Below, piece after piece: positions 11,880 to 21,952 of a stretch of DNA of 64,000 nucleotides. The notes beneath the pieces were generated by a model. That model was not told where the DNA came from. It saw only the letters and a program-made list of their open reading frames with translations, and did no database searches. The first letter of the stretch is position 1; each line of letters begins with the position of its first letter. Source of the stretch: Atrina japonica (taxonomy: Eukaryota > Mollusca > Bivalvia > Pterioida > Pinnidae); contig BROG01000043.1 of NCBI GenBank assembly GCA_030159075.1, positions 878,001 to 942,000 on the forward strand, read 5' to 3'. Position numbers and translations under genes: made by a program.

Positions 11880-13469
11880 CTACCCTTCTATATACTCAAT
11901 CTTACAGTTGTAACCTGCGATACTGAGAGCCCATTGTTGTATTTTCTTATTTTGCATAGGTGAATCTAATAAATACTTCAAGGGACGGTGATCTGTACGT
12001 ACCACAAACTGAGCATCATGTAAATATAAGTCTAATTCATTAAGAGCAAAAGCTATTCCAAAACATTCTTTTTCTATTGTTGACCATTTTGTCTGAGATT
12101 TGCTTAATTTGTGAGACAAATAATAGATAGGTTTTTCTTCCCCAGTATCTGTAATCTGTGTAAGACAAGCACCTACACAAGTATCACTAGCATCTGTGTA
12201 TAACACATAAGGTTTGTTTGTATCAGGATAAGCTAATAAAGGTACTACAGTTAAACTGTCTTTGAGAAAATCAAAGGCTACCTGGCATTCTTTTGACCAT
12301 CTAAATCTAGCATATTTCTTAGTCAACTCAATCAAAGGTTCTGCTATCTTTGAGAAATTTGGTATGAATCTCCTATAATAAGTACACATGCCAATAAATC
12401 CCCTAACTTCTCTTACATTCTTTGGTACAGGTAATGTTCTTATGGCTTTGACTTTCTTTTCATTAGGTTTTACTCCCCGGTCACTAACATTCTATTTCTT
12501 TCTTAAAGAAACTACATTTCTTCAACTTCATTTTTATACCATGCTGCCTGATCTTATCAAACACTATTTGAATATGCCTAAGATGTTCTTCTGAGTCTTT
12601 TGAAAATATTAAGATGTCATCTAAGTAAGCAGTGGCAAAGTCCTCACATTCTTGTAATACTATGTTCATGAGTTCTTGGAAGATAGCTGGAGCATTACTT
12701 AACCCAAAGGGCATTACATTAAACTGAAATAACCCTTTGTGACAAGTAAATGCTGTTTTTTCTTTACTATCTTCATCCATTTGTACTTGCCAATACCCAC
12801 CTTTAAGATCTAAACTAGTGAAATGTTTGGCTTTTCCCAACCTAGCCAAGATGTCATCAATCAACGGTAATGGAAATGATATAGGTTTCACTATTTTATT
12901 TAAAGATCTGAAGTCTACACACATTCTTTTAGATCCGTCTTTCTTACCAACTACAACTAATGGAAAAGCCCATGTTGACCTTGACCTTTCTATAATACCT
13001 GCATCTAACATTTCATCTACTGCCTTGTCAATTACTTGTCGTTTTGTTAAGAGGTGTTCTATACGGCCTATTTCTGATTGGTGGATGGTCCCCTGTATCT
13101 ATTTTCATTTTCACTGTACTTGTATGACCTAACTCTGAATCGGTTTTTGAAAAAATATCTTTGTTTTCTTGTAACAGACTAAAAATATTTCTTTTATACT
13201 CTGAAGGCGCATCAATATCTTTTAAAAGAATCTACATCTCCTACTGTATTTTCTGGACTTAAGGCTGTTGATTCTACTTGTATCTCATCTATTTCTAAAG
13301 CTCTAATTTTTCCTAACACTTGACCTCTTTTTAACCTATAAAATTTATTTGTTTGATTAACTACTAATACTGGAATGTTTCTATTTCCTGTTACTTTTCC
13401 TATTGATTCTTGAACTACAAGTCCTGGGTCATCTAAAAGACATCCATCATTGATACTTGAGATTTTCAA
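11880..13469 (-). pseudogene. Gypsy reverse transcriptase and RNase H
   Basis: Frames 13,212-13,469, 12,484-13,011 and 11,880-12,389 together give the polymerase and RNase H. RT motifs include KKDGSKRMCVDFRSLNK, LDLKGGYWQV, PFGLSNAPAIFQ and the catalytic AYLDDILIFS. RNase H shows LYTDASDTCVGACL, a WSTIEKECFGIAFAL Glu and VRTDHRPLKYLL. A connection segment lies between them. Breaks near 13,100-13,200, 12,480 and 12,400 disrupt it. The catalytic residues themselves are intact. Confidence 0.92.
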
Positions 13470-13477
13470 AATTTTCT

Positions 13478-13954
13478 TTAATTTCTACTGTTAAATGCTC
13501 TATTTGTCCTAACAAAACATATTGTCTTACTCTGTGGTCTTAATGTAGTTGTTTTTGATACTCTTACTATGGATGATATGTGAGTGTCATCTTCAAATTT
13601 GACATAGGTTCTCCCTATTCTCAAACAACCTAACTCAAAGTATAATCTTACTCCATTTTGTCTTAACCAGTCCCTACCAAGGATAAAGTTTCTATTCAAA
13701 CCATCGGTGACATAAAACTTGTGATTCATGGTCACTTTATTCATCGTAAATTTAATATTTACTGCACCTATAACATTAAGTGACTGACCATTTACTGCCC
13801 TAAGATTTGGTTTTTCCTTAATAACCTTAACCTTGATTGGAAGATTTTGGAAGCACTTTTTACTAATTAAAGAAACTTCTGCTCCTGTGTCTACTAATGT
13901 CCTAAATTTTTGTTTTTGAATCCATAATACACATGAACTTGGATTTCCCGCCAA
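13478..13954 (-). CDS. Gypsy aspartic protease
   Basis: A 158-codon open frame with the retropepsin signature FRTLVDTGAEVSLISKKC (catalytic Asp in DTG). The flap-region equivalent and FILGRDWLRQNGV (the LGxDWL motif) lie about 70 residues later. The enzyme acts as a dimer to cut Gag and Pol. It sits between nucleocapsid and RT as expected. Confidence 0.88.
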   Translation of the reverse strand: MAGNPSSCVLWIQKQKFRTLVDTGAEVSLISKKCFQNLPIKVKVIKEKPNLRAVNGQSLNVIGAVNIKFTMNKVTMNHKFYVTDGLNRNFILGRDWLRQNGVRLYFELGCLRIGRTYVKFEDDTHISSIVRVSKTTTLRPQSKTICFVRTNRAFNSRN

Positions 13955-14099
13955 TTGAATTTCATAATTTTTATCTAACTTACTACTAGAGTTATCTACC
14001 TTACTTTTTCCTAATTTACTACTACAGCTCTTCTTACTGGCTTCCTTATAAGAAGAGCCTATTAGTTTTCCTGTTCCCTATGTTCCCTATACTGAGACC

Positions 14100-15755
14100 A
14101 TTGTTGTCCTATTCGCTGGGTGGAGTTTTCTGAAGTTTGTTCACTTACTACAGGTGGTGCAGGGAGCGCTAATTGCTTATTTGACTGAGACGTATTATCT
14201 TGCATTGGGGTGCCGGAAGTGCTAACATCTGAGGTGGCGCTGGTAATGCTAACATTTGATCATTTGGCTGAGAATGTTGATACGTAAATTGTGGAGGTCG
14301 CAGGTTGTAATTTTGCCTATTTTGATAGGTATTATGTGCAAATTGCTGAGGTGGAGGATTGTAACCTTGCTTATCTTGATAGTTACTATAATTTGTTCTA
14401 CCCCTGCCACGATTAAATGGTGGTCCCTGATTATATTGCCAATATGGTACCCAATTGCGAGGGTTAATTTTCCGATTGGGGCAATTTCTTTTGAGATGAC
14501 CAATCATGTGACATACCCAACATTCTGCGCCTAAAACACCCAATCTGGTACGGATTGTTGATTTTGCCTATTTTGACCTATTTGATTGTTTCTTTGAATT
14601 TGTTGTTTTGGCCTAAACGTTTGTTGATTTTGTTGTTTATTTTTCTTAACAGCGTTTTTGAACTTAACCTGTTTATTTTTATCTATCGGTAATATTTGTA
14701 TGTCATCGTCACTGTCACTGTCACTGTCTGATTCGTCTGCGGCATTTACGTCAATGTTCTTTGGACAATTTTGAGTAGTATGACCTTTCCTCATGCAAGT
14801 TTTACATAATTTATTTCTTAAATGATCAACTTCCATTGGGCTGAATGTCTCTATCATCTTTTTCTGTTTTTAATTTGAATACATTTTGTGAATCTAAAGC
14901 TAACGAAATTTGATCCCTAACGTTTTGTTCACGCGCTGCTATTTTGACAGCAGCGTCTAAAGTCACTGGTTCTTCCCTAATTAATTTCATTTTTCAGATA
15001 GTCAAATGTGAGACCCTTCCAAAAGATATCTATCAATTGTTGTTCAATTAAATCTTTTGTACTTTTGTTTTTTCTTTGTTCTGATGTATAAAACATCTTC
15101 AGATGCCCTGAATTATTCTTTCGCCAAAACATTTGAACTGATTCATCTGTTTTCTGTTGTAAATTTCGTAATTTTGTTAACGCCTGTCTCCTCTATTTGT
15201 TACTTCCCGAACTTATCTTTTAACAATTTTCTTGAGGTCCCCCCAACTAGGTAAACTTTCGTTACTTTTTTGTTCAACTAAATATCTCCTAATGAAATCT
15301 GCCACTGCCCCTGAACATGTTACCAATGCAACACCCGGCATTTTCTGTATATCTAATTCTACTAAATGAGCATATCTTTCAATATCTGAAATCCACGCTT
15401 TGAAATCTGCCGATTTGCCTGAGAAGTTTTTGATTACTTGGTGTATGGGTACTGCCATAGCACTAGCCATATTTGAAAATTGTCTAATTATTTTATCAAA
15501 CATTTCGTTGTCTTCACTATCATGTTTATTGTCAGTTGGTTTAGGTCCTAACCCCCCTGATATCCTATAATACCCGCTACTTTCTGAATCACTACTGTGT
15601 TTATTTTCATTTTCAGTTTGTGCTTTAGACTGATTTAAACTTTTTTGTTTAGCTTCATCTAATTCTTGATTAAACATATCATTTTCTATGTCCTCTAATT
15701 CTTTAGCCATATTACTTAAGTTAATTTTACTATCTGCCATTTTTGTAAATTTCAA
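14100..15755 (-). pseudogene. Gypsy gag (capsid and nucleocapsid)
   Basis: Frame 15,213-15,755 begins MKFTKMADSKINLSNM and carries an acidic N-terminus then a capsid-like helical region (VIKNFSGKSADFKAWISD). Frames 14,531-14,857 and 14,169-14,543 carry two CCHC zinc knuckles (CKTCMRKGHTTQNC and CWVCHMIGHLKRNC), an acidic run of SDSDSDSDDD, and Gln/Asn/Pro-rich linkers. The knuckles bind RNA for packaging. The ~350 bp between 14,860 and 15,210 is out of frame, so the gene is broken. Confidence 0.82.
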
Positions 15756-16018
15756 ATATATTTTATAATAGTTTTATTTTAAAATGTTAAATTTTATGTC
15801 TAACTAATTTTGTTAAAGTTTTAGTGATATTGCCAAAAATAAGTTTTAAGTTTTAGTTTTAATCAAAATGAGTTTTTAGTTGTGTTTTAGAATATAGACT
15901 TTTAAAATATTTTAACTAACTAGTAAATATTAAAGTTTTAGAATTTGTCAAAAAGGAAAATTTCACAAGTTATGGTCAAATAATAGTATACTAAGAGAAG
16001 TAAAAGTCTTACCTTTAA

Positions 16019-16038
16019 TCCAGGTCTGAACGGCACCA
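16019..16038 (-). promoter_or_regulatory. Candidate primer binding site
   Basis: On the minus strand, 10 bases after the 5' LTR, lies TGGTGCCGTTCAGACC. It begins with the TGG expected to pair with a tRNA CCA end. I cannot say which tRNA it matches. Confidence 0.6.
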
Positions 16039-16048
16039 AATCGATACG

Positions 16049-16735
16049 TGTAACCCTCTCTTCTTATTACAAGTATCAATAAGTCAGTCGTGATCGTATA
16101 GATTTTATTTAGAGTTGCAGCATTGGTAACAAGTTACAGAGAGTATAATTGCGTCCTCTCTCACTCCCCAGTCTGGTCTCTTCTCTCGTGCTTTTTATAT
16201 AGGATTATTAATTTTAACCAACGTAAAACACCAAAGTTCCAGAAACTTCTATACATATTTGGAAGAATGCTGGCGCTAATCTCATTCAAATCTGTCACAA
16301 TCCAACCTTTAGTAACCCTTCTACCCCATCACTTTCAGTGCGATTTTAGTACTTTATATTATTTAACATTACAGTCAAAACTTGTTTACTAAAGCTGATG
16401 ATGACAGATATTTGACCTTTTAACTTGCAGCTGCAATTGCTGCTGTAATTTGTGAAGGTGTTGACAACTTATATTTATATATTAATGCTGATTACAATTT
16501 AGATATTAATGCTGATTACAATTTAGAGTTTGGAATTTCTATTATGTATTTTCATAATCATACCTAAATGACTGTCAACACTATGTATAGCCGAATTACA
16601 AAATCACTTAATTTAGCTGCCCGCATTTTCCCAAATATATGTATGTGCACATTATTTACTAATCCAAGGCACACCAATTTTTACTATTCATTTAATTTCA
16701 TAAAAGTATTATCTCCCGTACCTCATATTGTTACA
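16049..16735 (-). repeat. 5' LTR of the Gypsy element
   Basis: 687 bp, beginning TGTAACCCTC and ending ATTGTTACA on the plus strand. Pairs with 6,663-7,361. It carries a short internal duplication (gctgattacaatttagatattaat) that the other LTR lacks. Confidence 0.92.
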
Positions 16736-16739
16736 CTTG

Positions 16740-17150
16740 TTTATTGGTCAATCGGTAATCTTCATAAATAATTACCGAAAGTTAATTTGCAATGCTCAAA
16801 GTATGGCGGACAAAAATAACTGATATTTCGGATTACGTTTGGCAAGATTGTTGCAATTTTACACATGCATTTGTTATTCTAACCACCAGATGGTTTCTTT
16901 GGAAAATATATATGAGATAAAATATTACATAACATAGGCGTCGGAAGCAAATTGAAAGTGGGGGGGCTGAACCAACTTAAAACACACACACTAAGCCCCA
17001 ATTTTCAACACCTATGCCTATCTTTGCAAAAAGATAGCCCCCCCACCCCGGCTCCGACGCCTATGCATAAAATGGGCATGTAAAAATGTTCACCTATGAC
17101 AGCTCATATCGCAGTATTCGACATTGTGTATACGTGTAAGATACAATACA
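16740..17150. repeat. Duplicated segment A, right half
   Basis: Matches 58,260-58,500 closely (attaccgaaagttaatttgc or taccgaaagttaatttgcaatgctcaaagta in both). Together with 5,958-6,658 it marks a duplicated locus split by the Gypsy insertion. Confidence 0.8.
16937..17062. mobile_element. Small palindromic MITE
   Basis: About 126 bp with ends aggcgtcggaagc and gctccgacgcct. The interior can fold (gtgggggggctgaa against tagccccccca). The paralogous segment B lacks it at this site (ttacataaaatggacatg is continuous there). Related copies are at 58,548-58,734 and, partially, at 59,980-60,051. Confidence 0.8.
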
Positions 17151-18119
17151 ATCATGATTTCTAATCTTTAGAACAATGTATGATCGTTCGTGTATTTGGT
17201 CTATGTTTATTACAATCACTAACTGGTGTAAGAGGCATAACTCTAATTGAAATGTTTATGTAAATATAATATAAAAATATTTTTAAAAAGGACTAAATAC
17301 TGTAACATGTTAAAATGCTCCTAGAAAAAGAAATCCCAATTTAGATACTACAGGTGTAATTGTCATAGATTCTCTGGCCATAAGTTCTCATTTTTAATTT
17401 CGCGTAACCCTGCAGATTTTTTCAATTGTTTAAGACCCGTCTATTGTGGTCTGAAGGGTTGAAACGGATTACTTATATCTTGGTATTTACTGCATAGAAT
17501 TGATATAACTACACGGACGTATCACAGTATTGATACTATACAAGCAGATAGATATAGTTTGTACGATCAAAGATCATTTCGTCTACTCTTAATATGGTGT
17601 GTACATCCATATATAACAGCCATGTACTTATAAAACAAATTATATATATACAGTGAACCCTCTTTAAAACGACCATGTTTGTTCCCACATAGGATTGACG
17701 TAATATCAAATTTGTGACTGTAACAAAATTGATGTGGTGGGCATTTTATAGTTAGCTCCCTTGAGTATCATTTAGGTATACAAATGAAACAGAAAGTCAT
17801 AAGGTTTTTTATTTTATCATTTCATACTATTTTCACCCTTTTAATTTTCATATTTGTGCAAGGTAATCTTGTAAACATCGATGCACAATTATTTTTCGGT
17901 CGCATATAGTAAATCGGTGTCGTAGTAAAATGCACGGATCATGTACAAAATCCCTGAATACTTGATTCCGATTTCGATTCTTTATTGCTTAAATAAAAAA
18001 AGCACAGAGATTGCTGATACAATCTTATTAAAAATACCTTTTATAAATAAAATCTTACTAAAATGTTTAGGGCTATCACAAAAATTGAAGTAATTTATAA
18101 AGATACGCCATTGTAACCA
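17151..18119. other. Intergenic DNA with a possible pogo-like terminus
   Basis: Mostly featureless AT-rich DNA. Near 17,651 the sequence acagtgaaccctctttaaaacgacc resembles the CAGT..CCTCT..CGAC termini of pogo/Tigger-type elements; no second end was found. The last six bases (18,114-18,119, taacca) are the outer Polinton target duplication. Confidence 0.4.
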
Positions 18120-18154
18120 AGTAGTAATATGGGTAACTATAGCCGGCAACCAAC

Positions 18155-18612
18155 CACAAAATGGTCAAATTTACACACACACCCCTCCACAACATGGTCA
18201 ATCACAAAACCACCTATAACATGGTCAAATATGCAACCGACCACGATATGGTTAATTTACAATTCATCCACGACATGGTCAAATCTGTAACCGACCACAA
18301 AATGGGTCAAATCTGTAACCTACCACAAAATGGTAAAATGTGTAACCGAACACAAAATGGTCAAATCTGTAACCGACCACAAAATGGTCAAATTTACAAT
18401 CCACCCATAAAATGGTCAAATTTACAATCCACCCATTAAATGGTCAAATTTACAATCCACCAATAAAATGGTCAAATTTATAATCACCCATAAAATGGTC
18501 AAATTTACATTTCGTCCAAAACATGATTAAAATTTACAAATCATCCACAAAAAAGTCAAATTAACAATCTATCCACAACCTGGTCAAATTTACATTTAAA
18601 CCACGACATGGT
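18155..18612 (+). repeat. Minisatellite in left outer TIR
   Basis: About a dozen imperfect copies of a 30-35 bp unit: CCACAAAATGGTCAAATTTA followed by caatccacc or caaccga. The right TIR has an inverted array at 42,095-42,380 with fewer copies. Subterminal repeats of this kind are common in large DNA transposons and may bind element proteins (inference). Confidence 0.88.
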
Positions 18613-18686
18613 CTGTATAAAATTAAAGAATAAACATAAAATATCTTAAAGAATTTTATTTCATTATAATAAAAAGGAAATGCCAA

Positions 18687-18977
18687 ATGCCACAAGTTAA
18701 GGTGCATTATCCTTGTGCTAAAGAGGCTATGAAAAATTCCATACATCGTGATAGTCACCATTCTATAATAGAAAATAAAATCGCAAAAATGATATTTTGT
18801 CCAAAATGTGGTTGTCGTACAACATCGAGATATTTAGTTTGTGACGGGTGCGGTGGAAAATATTTTAGGAATAACGAAATATATTCATTTTTAAAAGAAA
18901 AAGGAAAAATAGACCGTGATGATATACTTTATCTTATTTTTAAAGAAGAATGTAAAAGATTAGGCAGAATTATTTGA
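18687..18977 (+). CDS. TIR-encoded zinc-ribbon protein
   Basis: An intact 96-codon ORF. It has HYPCAKEAM with a His cluster (HRDSHH), then CPKCGCRTTSRYLVCDGCGG, giving a C-x2-C..C-x2-C zinc-ribbon type arrangement with an extra upstream Cys/His set, and a basic C-terminus. The function is unknown; nucleic-acid or protein binding is plausible. It lies wholly in the TIR, so a second copy faces it at 41,826-42,056. A diverged relative with CDECGG is in the GC-rich relic at 43.8 kb. The start is the first Met and coincides with conservation to the TIR partner (MPQVKVHYPC against MPRVKVHYPC). Confidence 0.75.
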   Translation: MPQVKVHYPCAKEAMKNSIHRDSHHSIIENKIAKMIFCPKCGCRTTSRYLVCDGCGGKYFRNNEIYSFLKEKGKIDRDDILYLIFKEECKRLGRII

Positions 18978-19140
18978 GAAATTAATATCGTGTTGATATC
19001 AATTTTTACAGTTTTTAACGAAAATCAACAAATTTTATGATGCTCTAAAAATTTGGGGGATATGTGATACTATAGTCTATTTTTTTAGAAAATGACTTAA
19101 AGAATAAAATATCTATATAAAAAGCGGTATAATTAAAAAA

Positions 19141-19480
19141 ATGTCAAACGATAACGGTTCACAAAGATTAACTGTGAAAGATTATCTTAAAAAAATAAAT
19201 AGCCATAAAAAAAATTGGAAAAACATGATTGAAGCATGGAAATTTCTTCCTATAGAATTAAAATTAAAGATTTTGTCAGAGTTACCGACTGACGTGTTAT
19301 GTGCCTTACGCCTTTGCAATAAAGACATGTGGGCCATCTTTAATCTCAAATGGGATAATGAAAATGGGATGACAATATAAAATGGAATAACATGCTGGAA
19401 AACCATGAGTATTGGATGATGGTCAACGAAACATATCTACTTACAATACCCTGGGATAAAAAGTGCGTTTGAATTATGTA
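19141..19480 (+). pseudogene. F-box-like protein with TIR-derived N-terminus
   Basis: ORF 19,141-19,380 (79 aa), then a frame continuing to about 19,470. Residues 1-13 (MSNDNGSQRLTVK) come from the TIR. Residues ~36-68 (FLPIELKLKILSELPTDVLC then LRLCNKDMWAIFN) match the F-box pattern LPxELxxxILxxL. F-box proteins link substrates to SCF ubiquitin ligases, so this could target host proteins (inference). A break near 19,378 separates the F-box from downstream sequence. The same motif recurs at 44,135 in the relic (LPHELKLKI, KDVWYICNLK). Confidence 0.6.
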
Positions 19481-19900
19481 GAGGCTATTTTACCTAACGT
19501 ATCAAGTAGGGTAAACGATTGGGCAAAGATGTATGAGGGTGATAAAAAAATTAATAGACGATTGGACAAAGATAGATAAGGGTGATAAAGATTTATTAGA
19601 AAAAAATTAGATCATATGGATCTTGAGAAGAATTGGCATATTTAATTTGATAAGCATAATTATCGTAGATTCGTGGCTGTTATCTATATAAAATATGAAG
19701 ATAAAGAGTATTATTTATTAAGGTTTTTAAAATATTATTTTCGGTCTTTTTTGCGTTGTAGGTTAAACGAAATATTAGTCATATTAAAATCTATTCTTTA
19801 CGAAATTACGGTTTCTACCATTTTTGGTTGATGTGATAAATATATGCCTGAATGGGGATGTACCTATTACAACTTAAAGAATCTTAGAAGTGTTTGGCCT
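19481..19900. other. Degraded coding remains
   Basis: AT-rich sequence with many stops in all frames between the F-box gene and the acidic repeat ORF. Probably the decayed continuation of one of them. Confidence 0.4.
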
Positions 19901-19923
19901 TTTTAAAAATGTTTTCGATATGA

Positions 19924-20260
19924 TTTAGACAGCTGTGCGATAGAATGTCGAGAATATTATAAAAAAATATTCTGTCGTGTTAGACGTTATGCTGATGATG
20001 ATGATGATGGTGATGATAGTGATGATGATGATTTAGACAGCTGTGCGATTGATTGTCGAGGATATTATAAAACAATATTCTATCGTGTTAAACGTAATGA
20101 TGATGATGATGATGATAATGATGACGATAGTGATGATAGTGATGACGATGATTTAGACAGCTGTGCGATTAGATGTCAAGAATATGATAAATAAATCTAT
20201 CGTGTTAAACGTTATTATGCTGCTGCTGCTGATGATGATGATGATGTATATTTTGTATAG
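19924..20260 (+). pseudogene. Acidic triple-repeat protein fragment
   Basis: Three tandem units of 117-123 bp. Each encodes LDSCAIxCRxYYK, an IF.RV+R segment and an Asp run coded by GAT repeats (for example DDDDDGDDSDDDD). The frame is open through two units and part of the third. The unit lengths are near multiples of three, and changes among units keep Cys, Tyr and charge, which suggests past coding constraint. No start codon is evident. The function is unknown; the acidic tract could mimic DNA or bind basic proteins (speculation). Confidence 0.45.
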
Positions 20261-20420
20261 GCTACTAAAGAAAATTTATAAACATTTTTTATGTTTATAA
20301 ATCTACCATACAATAGAATTTTATTTTGAGTTTCATTTTGAAATGCTTTTTAGGACATCTTCTAATTGTCTCCTGATGTCCTCCGAGTCTCTCGCTTGCG
20401 TGGGATCGCTCTTTTTCCAC

Positions 20421-20759
20421 TTAAGGTTTACGTTTGAGGTCCTTTTTCATGGTCCTATATTTCTGTAGCTCATTGGAAATCTTTCTAAATTCAGTCTCCA
20501 AAATTTGTCCGTCCGTCATAGCCTTACTAATCAAATCTTGAATACTGTTCAATTTCGATTCAGCGAGGTTTTTCAAGGAATCGTGTTTCCTCATTTTTCT
20601 GGATATGAGTCGCCGAATCCATTTTAGAGCGATTCCAACGCTTCCGCATATGAGTGCCACGAGTTGAAGGAGTAATGCCATAGGGACCGCAAAACCGATC
20701 CCGCTGACGATGATACCTCCAGAGATTAACGAAGTATCTACACCATCCGTAGCGTTCAA
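20421..20759 (-). CDS. Conserved Polinton protein, membrane segment plus helical tail
   Basis: An intact 112-codon ORF. Residues ~12-45 are hydrophobic and Gly-rich (IIVSGIGFAVPMALLLQLVA, then ICGSVGIALKW). They are followed by a basic, helical region with the motif ESKLNSIQDLISKAMTDGQI and EFRKISNELQKYRTMK. I recognise this C-terminal pattern from hypothetical proteins clustered with Polinton genes in cnidarians and molluscs; its role is not known to me, though a minor virion membrane protein is plausible. It is one of the few unbroken genes of the outer element. Confidence 0.6.
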   Translation of the reverse strand: MNATDGVDTSLISGGIIVSGIGFAVPMALLLQLVALICGSVGIALKWIRRLISRKMRKHDSLKNLAESKLNSIQDLISKAMTDGQILETEFRKISNELQKYRTMKKDLKRKP

Positions 20760-20899
20760 TCCTCTTTTATATTTTTATACAGAGATCGACGAGTTTCAAT
20801 CTCTTTTCTAAAATTTGTTTCTATTTCACCGATCCTTGGCAGTCTACAAATCTGACCGCCGTCCTCATCTTTTTATTTCAAATTTATTTTTATTTTGTA

Positions 20900-21270
20900 A
20901 TTTATAGCGATCAATCCGCTGATGCTTCAGCTTTTAGAGTTTTATTAACCACAAAACTAATAACATCACCTTCTTGTACTTCTAAAGGTGGTTTTATAGT
21001 TATAACTCCTGAGGATGATGTATAAACAATTTTCCGAGTTGTTCAATTTTAAAGTAACATCCAATTCACCCATCAATCCTAGTTTTATTAAGTAACCTGC
21101 AGCTAACACCTTTTTAGAGTTGATTTTAGGTTTTTACATTCTATTTGAATTGTATGTTGAATTCTTCTCATGTTCATGATATAATCTATATTTTCTTGAA
21201 TTTCTTCTCGAAGTTCCTCTAGAAGATCGTTTTCTGTGTCTTCGTAATAAAATCCCGACATCGACATGTT
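20900..21270 (-). pseudogene. Small Polinton structural-type gene, broken
   Basis: On the minus strand from an ATG at about 21,267: MSGFYYEDTENDLLEELREE, a helical N-terminus. After several frame breaks come a beta-rich C-terminus with ITIKPPLEVQEGDVISFVVNK and TLKAEASADQSL-like sequence near 20,910-21,000. The order (helical start, beta-rich end) and position between two structural genes suggest a small virion protein; family not identified. Confidence 0.4.
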
Positions 21271-21309
21271 TTTATTTTTATTTTATTTTTACATTTTTTT
21301 TACATTTTT

Positions 21310-21822
21310 TACATCTTTTTAAAATCGATGAAGAGATGTAAAGGATACCCATGATTTTCGATCGGTATTCCTCTCTCGTCGGTGATTTCAAGTTTCAATT
21401 CTGTGATCCTTTGGCGTATTAATCTTACGAACTCCGGTCGTTCGAAATCGACGTGGAATAACTCGGAAATTTTCAAATTCGGGCATGGTATACCTTTGAC
21501 GATGGTGCTTGGTTGTCCATTGTAAAATTGTCCTTTGACATCTTTGGAATGAAAATTGTATTAGTTTTAAAGGTGTTAAATATACGGGTTTCGATGATTC
21601 AATGTATTTCTTCTTATTAAACCTTTTTAACGATTCTTCGTCGAACCCAAATATTTTAATCAATTCGGGAGGCAAGTAAAGTGTATCTTCTGGTTTGAGG
21701 TAGATTCGTAATTCCGAATTATGGTTATCAAGGGTCATTTTGTGTGTACGGTTAGTGAACTCTTTTAAAAGTATAGTACCCCGCTTGGATGGTATATTCT
21801 GCTTCAAGGTCACTGTAACCAA
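21310..21822 (-). pseudogene. Penton-like minor capsid protein, broken
   Basis: Frame 21,388-21,822 (MVTVTLKQNIPSKRGTILLK..) gives beta-rich sequence, with TLYLPPELIKIFGFDEESL near residue 50. Past a frame break the expected C-terminus FVRLIRQRI..LKLEITDERG appears, ending near 21,310. The pattern 'LxxLLGF..' then 'I.I.DDxGxPI.F..G...V.LHF' is typical of the single-jelly-roll minor capsid family I associate with Polintons. It would form penton vertices of a virion. At least one one-base break lies near 21,560. Confidence 0.5.
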
Positions 21823-21952
21823 ATTTGATGTCTTTTTAAATAAAATACAACCCGTTCCAAAAATGGATGGATTTCACACCCATGTGCCAATCACCGTTGG
21901 TGCTATCTATGTAGTGTGTCAATCTTACGGGTTCCTCGAGATTCGTTATTAA

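Larger units (their letters stand above)
6663..16735 (-). mobile_element. Gypsy-type LTR retrotransposon with env-like gene
   Basis: A complete 10.07 kb element on the minus strand. It has LTRs at both ends, starting TGTAAC and ending GTTACA (GATACA in the left copy), and a 4-bp target duplication CTTG (6,659-6,662 and 16,736-16,739). Gene order on the minus strand is gag, protease, RT, RNase H, integrase, an extra acidic ORF, then an env-like gene. This is the Metaviridae order with a third ORF, as in errantivirus-like elements. Many short frame breaks interrupt the genes. The LTRs differ by several indels and substitutions, so the insertion is not fresh. Confidence 0.93.
18120..19195 (+). 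repeat. Outer Polinton left terminal inverted repeat
   Basis: Inverted counterpart of 41,720-42,411 continued by 29,130-29,268. Homology covers the tandem repeat array, the zinc-ribbon gene, the spacer (aaaatttgggggata, then aaagaataaaatatct, then aaaagcggtat) and the first ~13 codons of the downstream gene (MSNDNGSQRLTVK against MLNDNGSQRLTVK). It stops inside that reading frame. The right TIR lacks about 60 bp present here (18,977-19,037) at the site of the retroelement insertion. Confidence 0.88.

Noticed and set aside
18155..18612. CRISPR-like spaced repeats
   Set aside because: Repeats are imperfect, lack uniform spacers, lie in a eukaryotic transposon TIR and have an inverted partner at the other end.
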